Positions 1 to 4,510 of a stretch of 5,128 nt of DNA are shown here, piece after piece. Source of the stretch: JAGVWJ01 sp964588555 (lineage in GTDB: Archaea; Micrarchaeota; Micrarchaeia; Anstonellales; Bilamarchaeaceae); assembly GCA_964588555.1 (NCBI GenBank), contig CAZPPT010000027.1, positions 1 through 5,128 of the forward strand. Direction: 5' to 3'. Positions within the stretch are counted from its first letter, which is position 1; the number at the start of each line of letters is the position of its first letter. Both the position numbers and the translations under genes were made by a program. The notes below the pieces were generated by a model. The model saw only the letters and a list, made by a program, of their open reading frames with translations. It had not been told where the DNA came from and searched no databases.

Positions 1-504
1 GTCGTTGCATCTCGTGCATATTCCGGAAACCCGGCATCCAAGTTCTCAAACCTGACCGGTATACCTGCATCACTTGGCAGGTTTATTCCAGGCACCATGA
101 CAAACCTTGCATACAAGAAGTTCAAGGAGCCAAAAATCCTTTTTGTGTGTGACCCGCGTGGTGAACGCGTTGCAATTGCAGAAGCTGCAAAGAACGGTGT
201 CCCGGTAGTTGCCCTGTGCGATACGGATAACGAGACCAAGTTTATTGACCTTGTTATTCCGGTAAACAACAAGGGTAAGCGGTCACTTGCACTTATATTT
301 TACATCCTTGCGCGTGAGATTATGCTCGCGCAGGGCAAGATTGCCTCCTACGAGGAGTTTCCATACGACCTTGCTTATTTTGAGCGCCCTGTGGAAGATG
401 ATGTGCCTGAAACTGCAAAACAGGAACCTGCGGCGGAACCGGTACCCGAACCTGAACAATCTGAAAGCGTTTCAGAGGAACCCCGTGCAGAAGAGGGCTC
501 ATAA
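1..504 (+). CDS. rpsB: Small ribosomal subunit protein uS2 (archaeal S2), 5'-truncated
   Basis: The reading frame is open from base 1 and runs to TAA at 502-504, followed at once by a second in-frame TAA (505-507). The 167 visible residues are the C-terminal part of archaeal uS2, a protein of the 30S subunit body. Recognisable landmarks are GRFIPGTMTN just before and across the ATG at 97, then EPKILFVCDPRGERVAIAEA, the block VPVVALCDTDN, DLVIPVNNKGKRSLALIFYI and LAREIML, all in the family's usual order. The ATG at 97 is internal and is not the start; the true N-terminus, probably some 60-70 residues, lies outside the window. After the conserved fold, about the last 30 residues (from roughly base 409) form a low-complexity tail rich in Glu, Pro and Ala, presumably disordered. 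In many archaea rpsB closes a conserved ribosomal/RNA polymerase/enolase cluster, but no upstream gene is visible here to test this. Confidence 0.96.
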   Translation, partial: VVASRAYSGNPASKFSNLTGIPASLGRFIPGTMTNLAYKKFKEPKILFVCDPRGERVAIAEAAKNGVPVVALCDTDNETKFIDLVIPVNNKGKRSLALIFYILAREIMLAQGKIASYEEFPYDLAYFERPVEDDVPETAKQEPAAEPVPEPEQSESVSEEPRAEEGS

Positions 505-507
505 TAA

Positions 508-522
508 GGTATTTTCCTTTCC
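508..522 (+). terminator. T-rich stretch after rpsB, possible archaeal terminator
   Basis: Just after the tandem rpsB stop codons comes a pyrimidine-rich run with TTTT at 512-515 and TTT at 518-520, and no obvious hairpin. Archaeal RNA polymerase can terminate on T-rich tracts alone. This run sits between the rpsB end and the next gene's promoter, so a terminator role is plausible. The tract is short and interrupted by cytosines, hence the low confidence. Confidence 0.35.
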
Positions 523-526
523 AAAT

Positions 527-545
527 CGAAAAGGATTAATTAATT
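527..545 (+). promoter_or_regulatory. BRE/TATA promoter of the putative lipoprotein gene
   Basis: CGAAAAGG (527-534) resembles the purine-rich archaeal BRE (TFB recognition element). It is followed directly by the AT-only box ATTAATTAATT (535-545), a TATA-like element. The box centre is about 23-24 bp upstream of the ATG at 563, so transcription should begin at or next to that ATG, giving a leaderless or nearly leaderless mRNA. No Shine-Dalgarno lies upstream of the ATG, which fits. This also argues that the gene is transcribed independently of rpsB. Confidence 0.6.
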
Positions 546-562
546 GGCTGCATCAATAATGC

Positions 563-973
563 ATGAAACAATTTGCAACTATTGCGTTACTTTTCTTTCT
601 TTTTTTTGCCGGTTGTGCTACAACTCAAAATAGGTTGAGCGCAAAACTTGATTCCCCATTTGGCCTTACGATTAACCAGACAGGGTATGTAGATTCAGAA
701 AACCTTCAAATTCGTATCCTTAACATAACCGACTCGCGTTGCCCATCTGATGTGCAGTGCATCTGGGCAGGCGAAGTGAATGTTAGGCTCGTCATAATCC
801 CAGATGATGGGGTGTGGAAGGGTTTAGACCTAAAAGAGGATGAGGAAAAGGATTTTTCTTCTGGAAATGCCAATTATTCTGTTAGGCTTCTTGAAGTAAG
901 GCCGTATCCAATAAGCACTCAAAAAATAGAGATGGGTGATTATGTTTTAACGCTGTTGATACGGCGTACTTAG
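563..973 (+). CDS. Putative secreted lipoprotein with Cys-Pro...Cys-Ile-Trp-Ala-Gly-Glu motif
   Basis: This 136-residue protein starts with MKQ, then a hydrophobic core of about 12 residues (6-17) and a lipobox-like FFAGC with the candidate lipidated cysteine at C18. It is therefore probably anchored to the outer face of the cytoplasmic membrane. The mature part looks all-beta. Its most distinctive segment is residues 57-71, DSRCPSDVQCIWAGE, with cysteines C60 and C66. I recall SRCP...C.WAGE motifs from small, uncharacterised, mostly bacterial lipoproteins; the two cysteines could form a disulfide or bind a metal, but no function is known to me. The start at 563 is supported by the upstream TATA box and the signal sequence. 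An ATG at 559 is in another frame. Hand-counted GC is 170/411 (41%), lower than in neighbouring genes, and Arg is often AGG; with the bacterial-looking motif this hints at horizontal acquisition. It ends 4 bp from the convergent gene on the minus strand. Confidence 0.8.
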   Translation: MKQFATIALLFFLFFAGCATTQNRLSAKLDSPFGLTINQTGYVDSENLQIRILNITDSRCPSDVQCIWAGEVNVRLVIIPDDGVWKGLDLKEDEEKDFSSGNANYSVRLLEVRPYPISTQKIEMGDYVLTLLIRRT

Positions 974-977
974 TGAT

Positions 978-1286
978 TCAACCAAACATGCTCCCGAATC
1001 CGCTTTCCGCGTTTTCCTCTTCCGCAAGTATCTTTTCAAGGACATTTTTCTCCTTCTCCCCTTCGAGGGGTGCCGCAAGCTCCTTAAGCCGCTCGTCCGC
1101 CTTCTTGACATTCTCATCTGATGCGGAAATATAAAGATAAAGTTTTTCCTTGTCCTCCCCTAGGCTTGCACCTTCACGTAACTTATATCCGATTCGCGCA
1201 AAGCTGTCCGGGGCAAAGGAATCTGCCTCAAGCGCCTTCATCAGTTCGCCTTTCTTTGAAATGCTGCATTCATATACACGTTTCAT
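978..1286 (-). CDS. Small acidic protein, possibly KEOPS Pcc1-like
   Basis: This 102-residue soluble protein has no signal peptide or membrane segment. The apparent order is beta (1-10), helix (about 12-22), beta (about 31-40), beta (KLYLYISASD, 48-57), helix (ENVKKADERLKELA, 58-71). This is followed by a charged Glu/Lys-rich helix and a Gly/Phe tail ending SGFGSMFG. The beta-helix-beta-beta-helix order, and the 'strand ending in xAxD then helix' block, resemble archaeal Pcc1, the dimerising subunit of the KEOPS complex that makes the tRNA t6A modification. The similarity is structural pattern only; the C-terminal extension is not typical, and it may be an unrelated lineage-specific protein. 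It is the second gene of an operon: ATG at 1286 lies 4 bp after the upstream membrane-protein stop, and it is the only start in this window with a Shine-Dalgarno (GGTGAT). It converges with the lipoprotein gene, with 4 bp between the stops. Confidence 0.75.
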   Translation of the reverse strand: MKRVYECSISKKGELMKALEADSFAPDSFARIGYKLREGASLGEDKEKLYLYISASDENVKKADERLKELAAPLEGEKEKNVLEKILAEEENAESGFGSMFG

Positions 1287-1289
1287 GTT

Positions 1290-1295
1290 ATCACC
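1290..1295 (-). promoter_or_regulatory. Shine-Dalgarno overlapping the upstream stop codon
   Basis: On the minus strand GGTGAT lies 3 nt before the ATG at 1286 and matches the archaeal 16S 3' end (anti-SD ...ATCACCTCC). The TGA stop of the membrane-protein gene (1293-1291) is inside it. A ribosome terminating on the first gene would therefore sit on the initiation signal of the second, which suggests translational coupling. It also fixes the start of the 102-residue gene. Confidence 0.75.
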
Positions 1296-2010
1296 TTTTA
1301 CCCTGAAAGTACGCTATCAGGGTCAGGTACACGACAGGTATTGTTACAAATATTGATATGATCTGTACGAGGGGTACAAGTGCCGTGATGCATGCGAGCA
1401 CGTATATCCCAAAAAGTACTAGGAGGAATACGTGCGTAGTCCGAATGCACTTAAATGAGGCTGCAATCGAGCTTTTTACGCCAGTGTTATAGACCGCTGC
1501 GGATACGTATCCGGCAAAGAACAGGTAGCTGATGATATATGCGATGCCTCCTCCAATGATTGCAGTTATTGGTGCAATATATGGGATGCTTGTTTTTGCA
1601 AGTGCAAAATAATATGCCGCAGCAACTGGTCCGACAAAGACGGCAATTGCGATTGCATGTATCACAAACAGGGTAAACATCTTTGGCGCCTTTACGAACG
1701 TACTTTTATACATTTCAAAAAAGCCGGTTGCCTGGTTGTTTGCAAGATCGGCACATGCGCTTATGTATGCGCCCTTAAGGCCGCAGAGGACGTATGCAAG
1801 CACGGTTGCAAGAAGTGCCGTAACAATAAGCATCGGGATTGAAAATGCAGCGACATTCAAAAAGGCCGCAATAAAGAATGCGACTGTATAAACTCCAAGG
1901 ACTGCAAATGCGAAAAGCATCTGCAAAAGAAGATGCATAAGCGCAAGCCTTGCATGCCCGAGCGGCCGTGCCGTGTAAAGCGAAATTCCTCTCTGTAATA
2001 AGTTAAGCAT
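1291..2010 (-). CDS. Polytopic membrane protein, about six TM segments, unknown function
   Basis: This 239-residue protein has a short N-terminal stretch containing Arg and Lys-free turns (LLQRGISLYTARPLGHARL). Long hydrophobic segments follow at about 23-50, 52-77, 111-138, 143-173, 193-213 and 214-235, giving about six membrane spans. The polar loop between spans 2 and 3 (about 78-110, including CADLANNQATGFFEMYKS and KAPK) and the loop at about 178-192 (KSSIAASFKCIRTTH) carry most of the charge. The layout recalls uncharacterised archaeal multi-span families in which amphipathic loops alternate with paired helices, but I cannot assign one, and no transporter signature is visible. The frame stays open up to 2100, but I chose M at 2010: a TATA box sits 27-28 bp upstream, and longer versions would run across that promoter into ppcA. 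It is the first gene of a two-gene operon with the 102-residue protein and is divergent from ppcA. Confidence 0.8.
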   Translation of the reverse strand: MLNLLQRGISLYTARPLGHARLALMHLLLQMLFAFAVLGVYTVAFFIAAFLNVAAFSIPMLIVTALLATVLAYVLCGLKGAYISACADLANNQATGFFEMYKSTFVKAPKMFTLFVIHAIAIAVFVGPVAAAYYFALAKTSIPYIAPITAIIGGGIAYIISYLFFAGYVSAAVYNTGVKSSIAASFKCIRTTHVFLLVLFGIYVLACITALVPLVQIISIFVTIPVVYLTLIAYFQGKR

Positions 2011-2019
2011 ACTAGGATA

Positions 2020-2029
2020 TCTGATCAGA
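2020..2029. repeat. Palindrome TCTGATCAGA, candidate operator
   Basis: This perfect 10-bp palindrome is centred at 2024.5, 13 bp to the left of the TATA centre. For the minus-strand gene it lies between TATA and start; for ppcA it overlaps the BRE side. It could be a transcription-factor site, but 10-bp palindromes can occur by chance. Confidence 0.4.
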
Positions 2030-2044
2030 AAGTATTTAAATCTT

Positions 2045-2056
2045 GATCGCACGATC
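2045..2056. repeat. Inverted repeat GATCG-CA-CGATC, candidate operator
   Basis: This perfect 5-bp inverted repeat with a 2-bp centre is centred at 2050.5, 13 bp to the right of the TATA centre. It lies between the TATA box and the ppcA ATG, where a bound repressor would block RNA polymerase. It shares the GATC core with the palindrome at 2020-2029. An operator function is inferred only from position and symmetry. Confidence 0.4.
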
Positions 2057-2061
2057 TTTTT

Positions 2062-3528
2062 ATGCGACCTATTGTTTCCCGAGTCATGAGCACGCAACAT
2101 CCCGACAATATAAATACTCCTTTTTTTTCAGACAGCGAGGTGATTGCGGGCGAAGCCGAAATCAAGGAGGCGTATTACGTCTTCTCCCAGCTGAATTGCC
2201 GTGAGCAGATGTGGGATAGCGAAGGAAAGGAAGTTGATGACGAAGTGGTCGAAAAGCTGATCTCGCACTACACTGATTTTTTTAGGAAGCACGTGATTGG
2301 GCGGGACGTATTCCTTACGTATCGTGCGCCAAACCCAAGCGTACAAAAGGAGCAGGGGAAAATACTTCTTGAGACGCTTCACAGCATACCCCGTGCCTAT
2401 GACGTTGCACAGGTACTGGGGCAGAACGTTGCACCTGTTTTTGAGGTAATACTCCCAATGACTACGTCCCTTAGTGAAATTGAGATGGTGAAAAACTACT
2501 ACGACCGCGTCATTATCGGGCAGAAAAATGCAAAGGTAAGTCCTTCAAAAACCGTCAAGGAATGGGTGGGCGATTTCCAGCCTGAGCGTATCAACGTCAT
2601 TCCCCTTTTTGAAACATATGACGCGTTTACCGAATCACCGCGCATTATGGAGGACTATATAACCGGCAAGAGGTTTGAGTACCAAAGGGTATTTTTTGCC
2701 CGGAGCGACCCGGCACTTAACTATGGAAGCGCAAGCGCCGTCCTCATGGCCAAAATCGCCCTTTTTGAGATGGAAGAGGTCGCGGAACGTACAAGCGTTG
2801 ATATATTGCCCATCATTGGCGTTGGCAGTGCGCCGTTTCGTGGCAATTTTCGGCCAGATAACGTAAGCAACTGCATGGACGAATACCCAAGTGTCCAGAC
2901 CTTTACCGCGCAGTCGTCCTTTAAGTACGACCATCCGTTTCGTGATGTGGCAAATGCGATTGACATCCTTAACATGAGCAGAAGGCGCGCCCCTCTCCCG
3001 ATTGACAAGCGCAAGGCAACTAAGTTCATCCATAAGATAAAGGAAGAGTACCAAAAACAGATTATTTCCATAGCGGATCTTATAAACAATGTTTCGCATG
3101 CACTCCCCGCCCGGCGTTCAAGAAAGCTTCATGTAGGCCTTTTTGGGTATTCACGCTCCCTAAAGGGGGTCAAGCTGCCCCGTGCAATCAAGTTTTGCGG
3201 TGCATTTTATTCACTTGGCGTCCCAGCCGAATTGCTTGGCCTTCATGCCCTTACTGAGAACGAATTTGACGATCTACGGGACATGTATGTAAAATTCGAC
3301 GAGGATATGCTAGAGATCTGCAAATACCTAAATGTTTCAAACATCAAAAAAATGCCAAAACCCGTTCAAAATGGGATCTTCAAGGTCCTTGAACGCGTTG
3401 AATTTGAGGAGGATCCGGAATATTGCGAAGTGACTTCTTCTGTATATGACGCGTTTACAAAGGGGAAAAATTCCCTTCTTTTAGAAGAAGTCAAGCGCGC
3501 TGCATGGATGCGAAAATTCTTAGGGTGA
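2062..3528 (+). CDS. ppcA: Phosphoenolpyruvate carboxylase, archaeal type (PpcA)
   Basis: This enzyme (EC 4.1.1.31) catalyses PEP + bicarbonate to oxaloacetate + phosphate in the cytoplasm, refilling C4 acids for biosynthesis. The 488 residues match the usual length of the archaeal family, about half that of the bacterial/plant enzyme. Family landmarks are present in order: MSTQHPDN (9-16); EAYYVFSQL...EQMWDSEGKEVD (36-59); SIPRAYDVAQV (108-118); PVFEVILPMT (125-134); INVIPLFE (177-184); RVFFARSDPALNYG (209-222); IIGVGSAPFRGNFRPDN (251-267), the Gly/Arg-rich active-site loop; TAQSSFKYDHPF (282-293); LHVGLFGYSRS (356-366); and the C-terminal RKFLG (484-488). I see no missing key block. Archaeal homologues start about 6-8 residues before MSTQHPDN, which agrees with M at 2062 and with a TATA box 24.5 bp upstream; M9 (2086) is less likely. 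No Shine-Dalgarno is present. It ends in a 9-bp tail-to-tail overlap with the minus-strand 312-residue gene. Malic enzyme lies just beyond. Confidence 0.97.
   Translation: MRPIVSRVMSTQHPDNINTPFFSDSEVIAGEAEIKEAYYVFSQLNCREQMWDSEGKEVDDEVVEKLISHYTDFFRKHVIGRDVFLTYRAPNPSVQKEQGKILLETLHSIPRAYDVAQVLGQNVAPVFEVILPMTTSLSEIEMVKNYYDRVIIGQKNAKVSPSKTVKEWVGDFQPERINVIPLFETYDAFTESPRIMEDYITGKRFEYQRVFFARSDPALNYGSASAVLMAKIALFEMEEVAERTSVDILPIIGVGSAPFRGNFRPDNVSNCMDEYPSVQTFTAQSSFKYDHPFRDVANAIDILNMSRRRAPLPIDKRKATKFIHKIKEEYQKQIISIADLINNVSHALPARRSRKLHVGLFGYSRSLKGVKLPRAIKFCGAFYSLGVPAELLGLHALTENEFDDLRDMYVKFDEDMLEICKYLNVSNIKKMPKPVQNGIFKVLERVEFEEDPEYCEVTSSVYDAFTKGKNSLLLEEVKRAAWMRKFLG
3463..3490 (-). terminator. Two adjacent small hairpins inside the ppcA 3' end, possible minus-strand terminator
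   Basis: CTTCTT-TTAG-AAGAAG (3475-3490) is a perfect 6-bp stem with a 4-nt loop. GGGAA-AAA-TTCCC (3463-3475) is a 5-bp stem next to it. Read on the minus strand, they lie 30-57 nt beyond the TAA of the 312-residue gene and include TTTTT (3470-3466). They could help end that transcript. They are within the ppcA coding sequence, so they may be chance products of codons for Lys, Glu and Leu. Confidence 0.25.
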
Positions 3529-4458
3529 CGTAATTCCAAATACTGCATTTTTCAGTGCGTTGCACGTCTTATCAGGTACAAGATCATTTAGTTTTCCAAG
3601 CCCCTGTTTTTCAAGTGCCCGGTCACAGGCGGCTCTTGCCATTCGGTTTATCGCATCAGAGAGAAGTGCAGATGAGTGCACGTTTGCAATCCGCGATCTG
3701 ATCCTTTCTCTTTGCTGCCCGTTAAGATAAGGCAATGCCGCTTGGATCGAATGCTGTGCATATGGTGAAAATACTGCCGGCACAAGTTTGGCAAGGCCGT
3801 TTGCAAGTGTTGACGGGACCATATGTTCGCCCCTATTTTTTATCGCTGCATCGACAAGTTGTCCCATAAGAAGGTCAAACGCTACGCTCATAAATGCTTG
3901 TGCAAGTGGCAGGTCGATTTTCTTATTTTCCGGAGTTATTCCGTGGACAATTTTCACTATGCTTTCTGTTGAAAACACAAGATGTGAAAGGTACACGCTC
4001 CCGTTTATTTCCTCAAAATCAGCCCATGCGGGTCTTTTGGACAGGTCATACGTTGCCATACATGCTGCAAGCGTAATAAGCCCAAAGCCCGCATCAGTCC
4101 GTACGGCGTCTATTATTTCCCCTATTATAAACCCGATTTCTCCTTGCAAAGGTGGCAATACCCGCGCGTATAATCGTGATGTCGTAAGTGCAGCCAATTC
4201 ATCATTAAGGCATTCTATATCTCCTGATTCTGCGGCGCTAAAACACTTTTTTTGTTCTTGCCCGCCAAACTCTTCAAATGGGTCTAGGGCACGGCATTTC
4301 CCAAGAGATTCATGCCACTCTTTTGGAAGCGCGATTCTTCCATCCTGTTTAAACGTAATGAGCGTTCGTTCGACTTTCCGACGTAATTGAGACAACTCGT
4401 GAGTTTCGTTAGGCCTGCGTATCCTGCCCTGGACAATCCGTTGCGCTAGTGATATCAT
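3520..4458 (-). CDS. Hypothetical 312-residue soluble protein between ppcA and malic enzyme
   Basis: I do not recognise this protein. It begins at ATG 4458 with MISLAQRIVQG and ends with TAA at 3522-3520. It has no signal peptide and no convincing membrane span; the composition suggests a mainly helical cytoplasmic protein. The N-terminal 50 residues are basic (RIRRPNETHELSQLRRKVERT), and a Trp/Pro segment (LPKEWHESLG, 44-53) follows. The middle is hydrophobic and helical (about 101-140 and 186-206). The C-terminal third is basic and Ala-rich (QQRERIRSRIANV, MARAACDRALEKQG). Six cysteines (55, 72, 83, 133, 278, 299) do not form a metal-binding CxxC pattern. The start is supported by a TATA box 27-28 bp upstream. 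The gene is real rather than the 200-codon frame opposite it (3788-4390, +), because its boundaries fit promoter and neighbours. Its 3' end overlaps ppcA by 9 bp, and it shares its promoter region with malic enzyme, which hints at a link to the PEP/malate node. Confidence 0.78.
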   Translation of the reverse strand: MISLAQRIVQGRIRRPNETHELSQLRRKVERTLITFKQDGRIALPKEWHESLGKCRALDPFEEFGGQEQKKCFSAAESGDIECLNDELAALTTSRLYARVLPPLQGEIGFIIGEIIDAVRTDAGFGLITLAACMATYDLSKRPAWADFEEINGSVYLSHLVFSTESIVKIVHGITPENKKIDLPLAQAFMSVAFDLLMGQLVDAAIKNRGEHMVPSTLANGLAKLVPAVFSPYAQHSIQAALPYLNGQQRERIRSRIANVHSSALLSDAINRMARAACDRALEKQGLGKLNDLVPDKTCNALKNAVFGITSP

Positions 4459-4510
4459 GACATAAAGAATAACAAAATATGTTTATAAAAATACGTTTCA
4501 AAATACCACT
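4459..4510. promoter_or_regulatory. Bidirectional promoter with one palindromic TATA box (312-residue gene / malic enzyme)
   Basis: The 52-bp AT-rich gap between divergent starts holds TTTATAAA (4482-4489, centre 4485.5), a self-complementary TATA box. It lies 25.5 bp from the malic enzyme ATG (4511) and 27.5 bp from the minus-strand ATG (4458). The plus-strand BRE candidate is the A-rich AACAAAATATG before it (4471-4481). On the minus strand, GAAACGTAT precedes the box. No Shine-Dalgarno precedes either ATG, so both transcripts are probably leaderless. The geometry nearly repeats that of 2011-2061. Confidence 0.7.

Larger units (their letters stand above)
2011..2061. promoter_or_regulatory. 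Bidirectional promoter with one palindromic TATA box (membrane operon / ppcA)
   Basis: The 51-bp gap between divergent starts contains one clear TATA element, TATTTAAAT (2033-2041). Its core ATTTAAAT (2034-2041, centre 2037.5) is self-complementary. The centre is 24.5 bp from the ppcA ATG (2062) and 27.5 bp from the ATG of the minus-strand membrane protein (2010), the usual archaeal TATA-to-start-site distance in both directions. The purine-rich CAGAAAG before it on the plus strand is a plausible BRE; on the minus strand the equivalent is ATCAAG, which is weaker. Neither ATG has a Shine-Dalgarno. I infer that both mRNAs are leaderless and that this element can be read both ways. Confidence 0.7.

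Noticed and set aside
287..559. 90-codon plus-strand frame overlapping the end of rpsB
   Set aside because: Out of frame with rpsB, with an Arg/Leu/Asn-rich composition. It runs through the T-rich stretch and the TATA box of the next gene, so it is not a credible protein.
559..561. ATG at 559 as an alternative start for the lipoprotein
   Set aside because: It is in a different reading frame from the signal peptide and lipobox, so the ATG at 563 is the usable start.
2011..2100. N-terminal extension of the membrane protein to an ATG at 2100
   Set aside because: The extra 30 residues would be encoded across the shared TATA box and the first ppcA codons. They are basic and not like the rest, and the ATG at 2010 sits at the right distance from the TATA box.
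2635..3099. 154-codon minus-strand frame, and a second at 2721-3089
   Set aside because: Both are antisense to the conserved core of ppcA and overlap each other in different frames. No promoter or homology is visible.
3788..4390. 200-codon open frame on the plus strand opposite the 312-residue gene
   Set aside because: The translation is Ser/Cys/Arg-rich with no recognisable domain. It has no TATA box or Shine-Dalgarno at its start and lies wholly inside a better-supported gene with a promoter, so it is a shadow frame.
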